A DNA stretch of 64,000 bases from Lachnospiraceae bacterium (GCA_025758065.1 CP107199.1:310001-374000), one strand, 5' to 3'; shown: positions 7,867 through 16,792, numbered from the stretch's first letter. Made by a program: numbers and translations. Notes: generated by a model from the sequence alone, not told the origin.

Positions 7867-7948
7867 ATGTACTCTCGGAGTCTTTCCTGCACTTGTCTTT
7901 GCGGCCGATTTTCCGCAAAATCAAGTACAAAAAATTCTGAGAGTACAT
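7867..7948. repeat. R1 fold-back element, internally deleted copy (82 bp)
   Basis: Keeps both termini (ATGTACTCTCGGAGTCTTTC and TTCTGAGAGTACAT) but lacks about 81 bp of the centre; the junction is at TTTTCCGC/AAAATCAAGTAC. It begins directly after a TATAAT (7861-7866), so it would lie in the leader of the AraC gene that follows. Such deletions are typical of MITE-like elements. Confidence 0.8.
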
Positions 7949-7970
7949 TAATGAGTGCAGGAGGTTTTCC

Positions 7971-8825
7971 ATGACTAATTCCACATCTGTACCACAGGGC
8001 TATCTTTTAGAAGATTTCCGCCTTTTTCACTTAAATGACCTGAACTCAAGGACTTACAACTTCCACCACCATGATTTCCTCAAAATCATGATCCTTCTTT
8101 CCGGAAATGTGACCTATGTAGTAGAAGGACGCTCTTACCCATTGATCCCCTGGGATATAGTCCTGGTGGACCGTGGACAGGTGCACAGACCGGTAGTAGA
8201 TACTGCCCAGCCATACGAGCGCATTCTTCTCTACCTCTCTCCTTCCTTTCTGGAAAAATACAGCACAAAAGAAGCATCTCTGACTAAATGCTTCGAGACT
8301 GCCCAGTACCGCCATTCACAGGTCCTGCGTCTCTCCCACGAAACACTGGCTCCCATTAAAGTCCTGCTGCAGAAATTAGAAGCAAACACCAGCTGCAAAA
8401 ACAACGATTTTGCATCTCCCCTGCTTGCAAAAATCCTCTGCCTGGAATTTCTCATTGAATTAAACAGGATCACTCTTTCACCTAAAGCCGGCTTTCTCAC
8501 AGAAAGCACTTTAGATTATCGTATTTCCAGCCTTTTAGCCTACATCAACAGCCACTTAGATGAGCCAATGGATATGGCTTCCCTTTCCGCCTTAAGCGGT
8601 TTAAGCTCCTATCACATGATGCGGCTTTTCAAGCAGGAAACCGGCTATACAGTTGGAAACTACATTACCGAAAAACGCCTGATCAAAGCCAGAGACCTGT
8701 TGAGCCAGGGCACCTGTGCTACACAGGCCTGCTACCTCTGCGGTTTCCAGAACTATTCCACCTTTCTGCGGGCATACAAAAAACGCTATCCAGGACGCCC
8801 AAAGGACATCCTGAACAGCATTTAA
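7971..8825 (+). CDS. AraC-family transcriptional regulator (cupin + HTH)
   Basis: 284 residues. The N-terminal cupin sensor (about 25-165) has the motif HHHDFLKIMILLSGNVTYVV and the C-terminal double HTH (about 180-280) has MASLSALSGLSSYHMMRLFK and ACYLCGFQNYSTFLRAYKKR. Such regulators usually control adjacent sugar or metabolite genes, but no obvious target sits next to it. The start ATG follows GCAGGAGG. A TATAAT at 7861-7866, lying against the R1 repeat, is a plausible -10. Confidence 0.88.
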   Translation: MTNSTSVPQGYLLEDFRLFHLNDLNSRTYNFHHHDFLKIMILLSGNVTYVVEGRSYPLIPWDIVLVDRGQVHRPVVDTAQPYERILLYLSPSFLEKYSTKEASLTKCFETAQYRHSQVLRLSHETLAPIKVLLQKLEANTSCKNNDFASPLLAKILCLEFLIELNRITLSPKAGFLTESTLDYRISSLLAYINSHLDEPMDMASLSALSGLSSYHMMRLFKQETGYTVGNYITEKRLIKARDLLSQGTCATQACYLCGFQNYSTFLRAYKKRYPGRPKDILNSI

Positions 8826-8872
8826 ACCTTACATATTAATTGCTGAATACTTTTCCCGCAATCCTGAAAACA

Positions 8873-9511
8873 TCACAATGTTGTGTAGCCGTATGCATTT
8901 ACCAGTGCGTCCAGCTTCACTCCTTTTTCACACAGAGGGCACTTTCTGTAATCATAGTAAATATAATCAGTCACGTCTGCCGGGCTGTAAATAGATGTGA
9001 TCGGGCATCCGTTCAGCTCATCCAGTGTACTGAACACAGCGGCCGCACTCTGCAGCTTTCCGCCATAATACTGGATCGCCTCAATACTCTTGTTAAGGCT
9101 CAGTCCCGTAGTTACAACTGCTGTAAGGATCACCACATTTTTCCCACGGACCATAGGTAAAATATTCTCCCGGAATACCATCTGGCTATTGCTGTTGTAC
9201 TCTGGAGTGATCACATAAATGGTTTTGTGTGCATTGGTGGAAAGAACACCTGCCCTAGTCAGTTCCTCCGCCAGATACGCTCCGATCACCTGGGTTCCTT
9301 CCAGGCACACAATGGTATCTACCACCTTATCAAACAAAAACCGCTCTGCAAGATGTTTTGCGATCTCCTGTGCTTCGCTAAGTCTGGTCTTAAGTGTAGT
9401 CATATCCAGATAATAATTAATATGGGAATGATTAGTCGCAAAATGTCCCGGTGTTGCCTTAAGAGGTGCCTTACTTCCCGATGCTAAGATCTTCACATAA
9501 CGATTATCCAT
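8873..9511 (-). CDS. PyrE-like phosphoribosyltransferase family protein
   Basis: 212 residues with a type I PRTase fold. The PRPP-binding loop region reads NVVILTAVVTTGLSLNKSIE, a variant of the usual VVDDVITTG motif in which the acidic pair is replaced by T-A. The C-terminus carries CPLCEKGVKLDALVNAYGY, a cysteine pair not found in standard OPRTases. It begins MDNRYVKILASGSKAPLKAT. It is not a normal pyrE, so orotate specificity is doubtful; a related salvage or regulatory PRTase is possible. It has its own sigma-A promoter and a GGAGGC ribosome binding site. Confidence 0.7.
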   Translation of the reverse strand: MDNRYVKILASGSKAPLKATPGHFATNHSHINYYLDMTTLKTRLSEAQEIAKHLAERFLFDKVVDTIVCLEGTQVIGAYLAEELTRAGVLSTNAHKTIYVITPEYNSNSQMVFRENILPMVRGKNVVILTAVVTTGLSLNKSIEAIQYYGGKLQSAAAVFSTLDELNGCPITSIYSPADVTDYIYYDYRKCPLCEKGVKLDALVNAYGYTTL

Positions 9512-9564
9512 AAATGTGCCTCCTTTTCAGAAAAATCAATAGTATTTCCGTTATTTTTAATGAT

Positions 9565-9593
9565 ATTATACAAAGTATAAGCCATATTCGCAA
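9565..9593 (-). promoter_or_regulatory. Sigma-A promoter of the PRTase gene
   Basis: Minus strand -35 TTGCGA (9593-9588), 17-bp spacer, -10 TATAAT (9570-9565), followed by an A/T-rich leader of about 50 nt to AAAAGGAGGC and the ATG at 9511. Confidence 0.75.
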
Positions 9594-9631
9594 GACTTTT
9601 GTGTAAAACAACCATTTTTTTAAACTAGCAC

Positions 9632-9663
9632 ATAAAAAGGACAGCCATTTCTGGCTGTCCCTA
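9632..9663 (-). terminator. Terminator downstream of ftsH
   Basis: GGACAGCCAGAAATGGCTGTCC is a 9-bp perfect stem followed by TTTTTATG on the minus strand. Confidence 0.85.
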
Positions 9664-9695
9664 CAGTTCCACAGATTTACTCTTCAGTTTTAACC

Positions 9696-11717
9696 TTAAA
9701 CATCTTCACCGGACTGTTCCTGCTTTTCTTCTGAAACAGCTTCCGCTGCATCTGTTTCTGTTTTTTCAGATACATCCGCCGTTACTTCTGCAGCACCCGT
9801 CTTGGCACTCTCATCTCTATCTGCCTTTTCCAGATGCTCTGTATCCGGAATACCTTCGCCTTCTTTCTTCTCTTCCGGCTCCGGCAGTCCTTTTACTTCA
9901 CGGAAGATCTTCATAAATTCCTTACCTGTAATAGTCTCCTTCTCGATCAGGAAAGCTGCGATCTTATCCATAGCTTCTCTGTCATCCCTTAAAAGACGTT
10001 TTGCCTCATCGTAAGCATTTTTCAGGATCTTCATAACTTCCTGGTCGATATCTGCTGCTGTAGCATCGCCGCAGTTTAATACAGTACGGCCGGTAAGATA
10101 CTGGTTCTCCTGGCTTTCAAGACCCATAAGACCGAATTTTTCAGACATACCGTACTGAGTGACCATAGCTCTTGCCAGGTTGGTGGCCTGCTGGATATCA
10201 TTGGCAGCACCGGTAGTAACAGTTTCAAAAACGATCTCCTCTGCTGCGCGGCCACCCATTAATTCAACCAGTCTTGCCTCCAGTTCCTTCTTGGTGCTTA
10301 AATATTTTTCTTCTTCCGGAACATTCATAACATATCCCAAAGCACCCATGGTCCTTGGAACAATGGTGATCTTCTGGACCGGCTCGGAATGTTTCTGCAG
10401 GGCACTGACTAATGCATGTCCTACCTCATGGTAAGATACGATGCGGCGCTCTTCCTTGCTCATGATGCGGTCCTTTTTCTCCTTACCAACAAGGACAACC
10501 TCAACAGCCTCAAACAGATCCTTCTGGGAAACTGCATTTCTGCCGTTCTTAACTGCATTAATAGCAGCCTCGTTCATCATATTTGCAAGGTCTGCACCTA
10601 CAGCACCGGATGTTGCAAGGGCTATTTCCTTAAAATCTACTGTTTCATCTAACAGCACATCCTTGGAATGTACCTTTAAAATGCTGATACGTCCATTTAA
10701 ATCTGGTTTATCTACAACTACACGACGGTCAAAACGTCCCGGACGCAGAAGAGCCGGATCCAGGATCTCCGGACGGTTGGTAGCACCAAGGACCAAAAGA
10801 CCCTTTGTAGAGTCAAAGCCATCCATCTCAGAAAGAAGCTGGTTTAAGGTCTGCTCACGCTCATCATTTCCACCCATACGGCTGTCACGGCTGCGTCCGA
10901 TGGCATCGATCTCATCGATAAAAATAATGCATGGTGCGTTTTCCGTTGCGTTCTTAAACAGGTCACGGACACGGGATGCACCCACACCTACGAACATTTC
11001 CACAAAGTCAGAGCCTGACAGGGAATAAAATGGCACATGTGCTTCACCTGCTACTGCCTTTGCAAGAAGGGTTTTACCGGTTCCTGGAGGTCCTACTAAT
11101 AATGCACCCTTTGGAAGCTTTGCACCGATCTTTGTGTATTTTCCGGGATTATGAAGAAAATCTACGATCTCAGTTAAAGATTCCTTTGCCTCATCTTCAC
11201 CTGCTACATCCTTAAAAGTAATCCCCGTTTCTTTCTGCACATACATCTTGGCGTTGCTCTTGCCTACACCCATGATTCCGCCGCCACCCATGCGCTTCAT
11301 GGTAAAGTTCATAATGAACAGCAGGAACAAAAATGGAAGTGCATAACTTAATATCTCTAACAGCAATGCATTGGAAGTATTATTTTCCCTGTTTGTAACA
11401 ACGTTATTCTTTAAAATACGGTCTACAAACTGGTAATCTCCTTCCAGACGCACAACATAATATTTCATCTGCTGGGAATAGTTGGTATCATCTGCCTTTG
11501 GTTTTACCTCAATAATGGTACTTCCAACGCTGATAGATTCAACTTTGCCATTTTCCACCATGTTTACAAACTCATTGTAAGACAGTTCCTGACGCTGTCT
11601 GGCGTTGACAGTGGAGTTCATCCAGCCCACGATCAGGATCGTCAGCAATGCCGCAACAACCAGCATGGTAATGGTCTGCCAATTACTGTTCTGATTCTGT
11701 TTGTTGTTATTATCCAT
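9696..11717 (-). CDS. ftsH: ATP-dependent zinc metalloprotease FtsH
   Basis: A 673-residue membrane AAA+ protease that degrades misfolded and regulatory membrane proteins. Two N-terminal TM segments (about 16-34 and 115-138) flank an extracytoplasmic domain. Walker A GPPGTGKT is at 209-216, followed by Walker B IIFIDEIDAI, the second region of homology GRFDR, and the M41 zinc site HEVGH (about 434; most homologues have HEAGH). The acidic C-terminal tail after about residue 615 (PEPEEKKEGEG onward) is low complexity. It is monocistronic, with its own promoter and terminator. Confidence 0.97.
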   Translation of the reverse strand: MDNNNKQNQNSNWQTITMLVVAALLTILIVGWMNSTVNARQRQELSYNEFVNMVENGKVESISVGSTIIEVKPKADDTNYSQQMKYYVVRLEGDYQFVDRILKNNVVTNRENNTSNALLLEILSYALPFLFLLFIMNFTMKRMGGGGIMGVGKSNAKMYVQKETGITFKDVAGEDEAKESLTEIVDFLHNPGKYTKIGAKLPKGALLVGPPGTGKTLLAKAVAGEAHVPFYSLSGSDFVEMFVGVGASRVRDLFKNATENAPCIIFIDEIDAIGRSRDSRMGGNDEREQTLNQLLSEMDGFDSTKGLLVLGATNRPEILDPALLRPGRFDRRVVVDKPDLNGRISILKVHSKDVLLDETVDFKEIALATSGAVGADLANMMNEAAINAVKNGRNAVSQKDLFEAVEVVLVGKEKKDRIMSKEERRIVSYHEVGHALVSALQKHSEPVQKITIVPRTMGALGYVMNVPEEEKYLSTKKELEARLVELMGGRAAEEIVFETVTTGAANDIQQATNLARAMVTQYGMSEKFGLMGLESQENQYLTGRTVLNCGDATAADIDQEVMKILKNAYDEAKRLLRDDREAMDKIAAFLIEKETITGKEFMKIFREVKGLPEPEEKKEGEGIPDTEHLEKADRDESAKTGAAEVTADVSEKTETDAAEAVSEEKQEQSGEDV

Positions 11718-11786
11718 ACTGTATAAATTCTCCCTCTAACAGGCATTTGTTGCACGCATAAAACATGCCAGAGCCTATTCTTTTCT

Positions 11787-11815
11787 ATTATAATGTGAGT
11801 CTATCCATAAATCAA
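11787..11815 (-). promoter_or_regulatory. Sigma-A promoter of ftsH
   Basis: Minus strand -35 TTGATT (11815-11810), 17-bp spacer, -10 TATAAT (11792-11787), about 70 nt before the ftsH ATG. Confidence 0.8.
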
Positions 11816-11944
11816 GGAAAGAACTATTAAAATTCTGAAAACAAAGGCACCATTTTCCCCTTCATCTCCACTTTAGATTCTTAGTTTTTTAGGTTTTTTA
11901 CATTTTTTTGAAAAAACTCCCTAGATTTCTGATTTTTATAGTTG

Positions 11945-11950
11945 TATAAT
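11945..11950 (+). promoter_or_regulatory. Candidate -10 of pyrG
   Basis: TATAAT lies about 67 bases before the pyrG ATG; no convincing -35 is seen at 16-18 bases. The predicted start region (about 11957) lacks the GGG run used for CTP-sensitive reiterative transcription in Bacillus pyrG, so that mechanism is not supported here. The rest of the ftsH-pyrG interval (11816-11944) is A/T rich without other clear signals. Confidence 0.5.
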
Positions 11951-12017
11951 AGACCAGTTTTTAAAAAAACCGTAAATAAAAACCTATACATTCCACCACA
12001 AAAGGAGGTTCCCCACT

Positions 12018-13625
12018 ATGCCAGTAAAATACGTATTCGTAACCGGCGGTGTTGTATCCGGACTTGGAAAAGGCATTACCGCTGCTTCCCTTGGCCGTCT
12101 TTTAAAGGCCAGAGGCTACAAAGTTACCATGCAGAAATTTGACCCCTACATCAACATCGACCCAGGTACCATGAACCCGGTACAGCACGGCGAAGTCTTC
12201 GTCACAGACGACGGCGCTGAAACTGACCTTGACCTTGGACACTATGAGCGTTTCATTGATGAAAGCCTGACTAAAAATTCCAATGTAACTACCGGTAAGG
12301 TTTACTGGACCGTTCTGCAGAAAGAACGCCGCGGAGACTTTGGCGGAGGTACGGTACAGGTCATCCCCCACATCACCAATGAGATCAAAAGCCGTTTCCA
12401 CCGCAATTACAATGATAACGAAACTGAGATCGCCATCATCGAAGTTGGCGGTACTGTTGGCGACATCGAAAGCCAGCCATTCTTAGAGGCGATCCGCCAG
12501 TTCCAGCACGATGTTGGTCCAGGCAACACCTGTCTCATCCACGTCACCCTTATCCCTTATTTAAAAGCATCTGAAGAATTAAAGACCAAACCAACCCAGG
12601 CAAGCGTAAAAGATCTGCAGGGAATGGGTATCCAGCCAGACATCTTAGTATGCCGTTCCGAGCATCCATTAGATGACAATATCAAGAGCAAGATCGCATT
12701 ATTCTGCAATGTACCAAAGACCCATGTGCTCCAGAATCTGGACGTGGAAGTTCTTTATGAGGTTCCTCTTGTAATGGAAGAAGAACATCTGGCACAGGTT
12801 GCCTGCGAATGCTTAAATCTGCCATGTCCACAACCAGACTTAAAAGACTGGACTGCTATGATCGATGCATGGAAACATCCTGAAAAAAATGTAACTATTG
12901 CACTGGTAGGAAAATACACCCAGCTCCACGATGCCTACATTTCTGTTGTAGAGGCATTAAAACACGGTGCAGTTGCCAACAGAGCACAGGTACACATTAA
13001 ATGGATCGATTCCGAAAATGTAAATCCTGAAAACGTTGAAGAACAATTAGGTGATGTTTCCGGCATCCTGGTACCAGGCGGCTTCGGAGACCGCGGTATT
13101 GACGGAATGATCTGCGCTATCCGCTATGCAAGAGAACATAAGGTCCCATTCCTCGGTCTCTGTCTTGGCATGCAGCTTTCCATCGTAGAATTTGCAAGAG
13201 ATGTGATCGGCTGGAATGACGCTCACAGCGTGGAATTAGATCCTGCTACTACCCATCCTGTGATCCACCTGATGCCAGACCAGGACGGTATTGAAGATAT
13301 CGGCGGTACCTTAAGACTTGGTTCTTATCCATGTGTTCTGGATAAAAATTCCAGGTCATACGCCCTTTACGGCGAAGAAACCATCCATGAACGCCACAGA
13401 CACCGCTATGAAGTAAATAACGATTACCGTACCTTCCTTACAGAGCACGGTATGATGTTATCTGGTATGTCTCCTGACAACCGTATCGTAGAAATGATCG
13501 AACTGCCAGATCACCCATGGTTTGTAGGAACCCAGGCTCACCCAGAACTTAAGTCCCGTCCAAACCGCCCACATCCGCTGTTTAAGGGATTCATTGAGGC
13601 ATCTTTAAAAAACCAGGACAAATAA
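12018..13625 (+). CDS. pyrG: CTP synthase
   Basis: 535 residues. Amidoligase domain (about 1-265; KYVFVTGGVVSGLGKGITAA, DPYINIDPGTM) and class I glutamine amidotransferase domain (about 290-530) with the nucleophile in LGLCLGMQLS and the catalytic His-Glu pair in HPELKSRP. Makes CTP from UTP, ATP and glutamine. The start is set by AAAGGAGG nine bases before the ATG. It stands alone and is followed by a strong hairpin that overlaps the RBS of the next small gene. Confidence 0.98.
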   Translation: MPVKYVFVTGGVVSGLGKGITAASLGRLLKARGYKVTMQKFDPYINIDPGTMNPVQHGEVFVTDDGAETDLDLGHYERFIDESLTKNSNVTTGKVYWTVLQKERRGDFGGGTVQVIPHITNEIKSRFHRNYNDNETEIAIIEVGGTVGDIESQPFLEAIRQFQHDVGPGNTCLIHVTLIPYLKASEELKTKPTQASVKDLQGMGIQPDILVCRSEHPLDDNIKSKIALFCNVPKTHVLQNLDVEVLYEVPLVMEEEHLAQVACECLNLPCPQPDLKDWTAMIDAWKHPEKNVTIALVGKYTQLHDAYISVVEALKHGAVANRAQVHIKWIDSENVNPENVEEQLGDVSGILVPGGFGDRGIDGMICAIRYAREHKVPFLGLCLGMQLSIVEFARDVIGWNDAHSVELDPATTHPVIHLMPDQDGIEDIGGTLRLGSYPCVLDKNSRSYALYGEETIHERHRHRYEVNNDYRTFLTEHGMMLSGMSPDNRIVEMIELPDHPWFVGTQAHPELKSRPNRPHPLFKGFIEASLKNQDK

Positions 13626-13670
13626 TAACAGCAGATACCTGCATCACCTGACTGAATAAAAACCATCAAA

Positions 13671-13737
13671 AAAACACATCCTGTTTACAGCAAAACAGAT
13701 CACTGATCCAAAAGCTGCTTACAGGAGGTGTTTTTTT
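13671..13737 (+). terminator. pyrG terminator overlapping the RBS of the next ORF
   Basis: AAAAAAACACATCCTGT and ACAGGAGGTGTTTTTTT form a long stem (about 20 bp with mismatches) ending in a T-run directly before ATG 13738. The 3' arm contains AGGAGGTG, the only RBS of the small ORF. Read-through RNA would therefore be terminated or have its RBS masked. Confidence 0.7.
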
Positions 13738-13977
13738 ATGAAAAAATGCAATTTCAAAGACAGTTCTGATCCCAAAAACAAAACAGTCCAAAATCCCTTT
13801 GATGACTCAGATATACAGGCATGCTCTGCTACTGACTGTACCGGCCTGATCCCATCACTGCCACAGGATGAAGGTGAAGTGGAGGCATATGAGGATCTTT
13901 ATCCTTATATTGCCAAAGTAAAAAACGTTGTAAAAACAACAAAACACAATTTTTCTCACCGGCATCAGACAGAATGA
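13738..13977 (+). CDS. Small acidic protein of unknown function
   Basis: 79 residues, not recognised. Contains CSATDCTGLIPSLPQDEGEV and a tyrosine-rich YEDLYPYI stretch; two CxxxC-like cysteines; no signal peptide or TM segment. The composition looks like a genuine protein rather than a shadow. An AGGAGG box precedes the ATG by nine bases but is inside the pyrG terminator stem, so expression probably needs a local start site or special conditions. A regulated or stage-specific small protein is possible; the function is unknown. Confidence 0.6.
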   Translation: MKKCNFKDSSDPKNKTVQNPFDDSDIQACSATDCTGLIPSLPQDEGEVEAYEDLYPYIAKVKNVVKTTKHNFSHRHQTE

Positions 13978-14047
13978 GACCCTCAATTCTGCAAAAAAAG
14001 CCTGTGCCGCTGCCACTCCGGCAGCCTGCACAGACCGCTTCTTACAC

Positions 14048-14097
14048 TCAGGTTCCCCGCGCTGACGCGCTCCACTGCCTGCTAACGCAGGGGGCCC
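14048..14097. repeat. R2 element fragment (outer stem and hairpins A/B only)
   Basis: CAGGTTCCCCGCGCTGACGC, then GCTCCACTG and CCTGCTAACGCAGG. Hairpins GCGC-tga-GCGC and CCTGC-taac-GCAGG are present but the third hairpin is missing and the outer stem is degenerate. It lies just downstream of the glnQ-type ATPase gene. Confidence 0.7.
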
Positions 14098-14109
14098 CTT
14101 CCTTATCTC

Positions 14110-14853
14110 TTATTTCTCATGCATAAATCTTCCAAGGAATTCCTTGGTCTGTTCTCTCTGGGGATTTGCGAAGATATCTGCCGGTGTTCCCTCTTCCACG
14201 ATAACACCGTTTGCCATATAAACAACATGTGTAGACACATCTCTTGCAAATGCCATTTCATGGGTAACGATGATCATGGTCAGGCCTTCTTTTGCAAGCT
14301 TGCGCATAACTTCCAGAACCTCTCCAACCATCTGTGGATCCAGTGCGGATGTGGGCTCGTCAAACAGCAGTACTTCAGGCTCCATAGCCAGGGCTCTTGC
14401 AATCGCTACACGCTGTTTCTGGCCACCGGAAAGCTGTCTTGGTTTTGCATTGATATAAGGAGCCATGCCAACTTTTTCCAAATAATACATGGCCTTCTGC
14501 TTTGACTCTTCCTTACCCTTCTTTAATACCTTAACCTGTCCCACCATACAATTTTCAAGAACCGTCATATTGTTAAACAGGTTAAAGCTCTGGAATACCA
14601 TACCAACTCTGGAACGGTATTTCGGTGCATTTACCTTTGCATCAGCAATATTATTTCCATGATATAAGATCTCGCCGGTAGTCGGTGTTTCAAGTAAATT
14701 TAAGCAGCGCAGTAAAGTGGACTTACCAGAACCGGAAGCTCCGATAATACAGGTAACATCCTTGCTGTTTACAGTAAAATCAATATCCTTTAAGACCAGA
14801 TTTGTACCAAAGGTCTTGCTTAAATGGCGGATCTCCAAAATCTTTTCGCTCAT
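14110..14853 (-). CDS. Polar amino-acid ABC transporter ATP-binding protein
   Basis: 247 residues of the GlnQ/HisP type. Walker A GASGSGKST (about 36-44), signature LSGGQKQRVAIARAL, Walker B VLLFDEPTSALDP, H-loop VTHEM. Energises uptake with the permease (whose ORF overlaps this start by one base) and the binding protein upstream. Substrate within the polar amino acid group cannot be fixed from sequence. Confidence 0.95.
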   Translation of the reverse strand: MSEKILEIRHLSKTFGTNLVLKDIDFTVNSKDVTCIIGASGSGKSTLLRCLNLLETPTTGEILYHGNNIADAKVNAPKYRSRVGMVFQSFNLFNNMTVLENCMVGQVKVLKKGKEESKQKAMYYLEKVGMAPYINAKPRQLSGGQKQRVAIARALAMEPEVLLFDEPTSALDPQMVGEVLEVMRKLAKEGLTMIIVTHEMAFARDVSTHVVYMANGVIVEEGTPADIFANPQREQTKEFLGRFMHEK

Positions 14854-15644
14854 TACTGCTCCTCCTTCTTATCATCTGGATAACGGTACATACCACTGGT
14901 ATAAGCCAGTGTATCAGTAGTTGCCAGATCAAAGTTATCTGCACCATCCATCTTCTTCTCCCACAGACGCAGTAATCTGGAGCAGGTAAATGTCATGATA
15001 AAATACATGATCATGGTAATGGTATAGGTCTCAAAGTTCATATAAAGAGCTCCCGCAGCTGCCTTTGTCTTATACAGCAGCTCTGCTACACCGATCACAG
15101 AAAGAACACAGCTGTCCTTAATATTGATGATCAGGTTGTTGCCGATCTGGGGCATCAGGTTGCGGAGAGCCTGAGGCAGGATCACATAGATCATGGTCTG
15201 AACATGGGTCATACCGATGGATTTTGCTCCCTCCGTCTGTCCCGGATCAATGGAAAGGATACCGCCTCGTACAGTCTCTGCCATATAGGCACCTGTATTA
15301 ATAGATAAGATAAAATAAGCAGCCTGAGTAATGGTAGAGTTAATTCCCAGCAAAGGCATAAGGCCATAATAGATAAACATAGCCTGGGCCATCATAGGTG
15401 TACCCCTGAAAAACTCTACATAGGCATTTAAGATCAGACGTACCACCCATAAAAATCCCTTCTTTAAAGGATTATCCCCTTTTTCAGAAGGAATGGTCTG
15501 GACAATACCTACGGCAAAACCAATGAGGCATCCTACCAGCGTACCTACTAATGCGATCTTTAAGCTGACACCTGCCCCCTGCAGCATAGACATGCCGTAG
15601 CGGTTGAATACGACCATTACACGGCCCATAAAATCTGTTGGCAT
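14853..15644 (-). CDS. Polar amino-acid ABC transporter permease
   Basis: 263 residues, HisM/GlnP type, with about five TM segments and the EAA loop EGAKSIGMTHVQTMIYVILP that contacts the ATPase. The motif GTPMMAQAMFIYYGL is typical of the family. It presumably works as a homodimer since only one permease gene is present. Co-transcribed between the binding protein and ATPase genes. Confidence 0.95.
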   Translation of the reverse strand: MPTDFMGRVMVVFNRYGMSMLQGAGVSLKIALVGTLVGCLIGFAVGIVQTIPSEKGDNPLKKGFLWVVRLILNAYVEFFRGTPMMAQAMFIYYGLMPLLGINSTITQAAYFILSINTGAYMAETVRGGILSIDPGQTEGAKSIGMTHVQTMIYVILPQALRNLMPQIGNNLIINIKDSCVLSVIGVAELLYKTKAAAGALYMNFETYTITMIMYFIMTFTCSRLLRLWEKKMDGADNFDLATTDTLAYTSGMYRYPDDKKEEQ

Positions 15645-15669
15645 AATTTTCTCCTTTTTATCCCTTCAA

Positions 15670-16581
15670 TTAGTTTGCCAGAGGCTGTACAGAAATTGCC
15701 TCATCCATCATTGCAGAGAAATCATCTTTTGTCATCTTGGACAGAACACTGTCAATAGCTTCCTTTAACTCAGTATTACCCTTCTTTAAAGAAATACCAA
15801 TATTGATGTCCTCATCTGTTACCTGGAAATCATTTTCGCCGCCACCAAATTCAAGAAGCTTGAAATCCGGGTAAGCAACTAAAGCACCTTTACCAGTTGG
15901 CTGGTCAGTTACCACCAGATCACACTTATCAGCATTTAAAGACATCAGCATATCCGGTGCACTTGCTGTTGCTGCTAAGATATTAGCATCTTTGATCTGT
16001 GGAAGGCATGTATCATACCAGATCGTACTCTGCTGGGAAGTACAGGTAGCACCTGCCAGATCAGCTACGCTCTTTGCATCAGCATACTTGCTGCCGTTCT
16101 TAACCAGGGTAACAATGGTTGCATAGTAATATGGCTCAGTAAAGTCAACTGCCTGAAGACGCTCTGTTGTAATGGACTGACCAGCAATAACGCAGTCAAC
16201 CTGTCCTGTGCTTACAGCAGGGATCAGTGAATCCCAGTCAAGGCGGACGATCTGCAGATCATATCCTAACTCATCACAGATCTTCTTAGCCATCATAACA
16301 TCATATCCATAAGCATATTCATTACTGTCATTGATCGGTACAGCACCATTGGAATCATTTGGCTGTGTCCAGTTATATGGTGCATATGCACACTCCATTG
16401 CTACCTTTAAAACCTTCTTTTCGCCAGATTCAGCAGCAGCTTCCTTAGATGTGCTTTCTCCCGCTGCGCTTGTCTGCTCTGCTGGAGCTGCTGTATTACT
16501 TCCGCCGCATGCTGTTAATGCACCTGCTGCCATTATTCCAGCAAATGCCAGGCTCATTATTCTCATTACATTTCTTTTCAT
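15670..16581 (-). CDS. Amino-acid ABC transporter substrate-binding lipoprotein
   Basis: 303 residues. Lipoprotein signal with lipobox LTACGG (Cys about 24), then a Thr/Ser/Glu linker and an SBP_bac_3 domain (about 52-300; VAMECAYAPYNWTQ, DWDSLIPAVSTGQVDCVIAG, VDFTEPYY). The start at 16581 is chosen because GGAGAG precedes it and the signal peptide begins there; the 25 extra in-frame residues upstream are not credible. First gene of the operon, behind a promoter and a long structured leader. Confidence 0.93.
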   Translation of the reverse strand: MKRNVMRIMSLAFAGIMAAGALTACGGSNTAAPAEQTSAAGESTSKEAAAESGEKKVLKVAMECAYAPYNWTQPNDSNGAVPINDSNEYAYGYDVMMAKKICDELGYDLQIVRLDWDSLIPAVSTGQVDCVIAGQSITTERLQAVDFTEPYYYATIVTLVKNGSKYADAKSVADLAGATCTSQQSTIWYDTCLPQIKDANILAATASAPDMLMSLNADKCDLVVTDQPTGKGALVAYPDFKLLEFGGGENDFQVTDEDINIGISLKKGNTELKEAIDSVLSKMTKDDFSAMMDEAISVQPLAN

Positions 16582-16786
16582 AATTGTTCTCTCCTTTATG
16601 CCTGTAATTTGAAAGTCTGATATCAAAAAACACCTGTCTTCATACCAAACAGACATGTCACCTTGGTGGTAACATCACCATAAATGAAAGCCATACCCGT
16701 TACCAGGTATGACTTCTTCGTTTTCCTTGGCTTCTTTTGCGAAACAGCCTTCCTGACTGCTGATTTTTATATAAATCAGCATTTGC
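16582..16786 (-). promoter_or_regulatory. Structured leader of the amino-acid transporter operon
   Basis: About 205 nt between promoter and start. Successive hairpins: GCTGATTT/AAAATCAGC (about 16758-16782), CATACC/GGTATG, the R6 hairpin (about 16662-16702), and a weak stem ACATGTCT/AGACAGGTGT followed by TTTTTT (about 16624-16660). The R6 hairpin and the last terminator-like stem share the GACAT segment, so they could compete as an attenuator. This is unproven. Confidence 0.4.
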
Positions 16787-16792
16787 CCGCTT

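Noticed and set aside
10441..11028. 195-codon ORF opposite ftsH
   Set aside because: Lies fully antisense within conserved FtsH AAA coding sequence, is Ser/Arg rich without a recognisable family, and is a shadow frame.
11950..12017. CTP-sensitive GGG-initiation attenuation at pyrG as in Bacillus
   Set aside because: The predicted start region has no GGG run and no terminator hairpin in the short leader.
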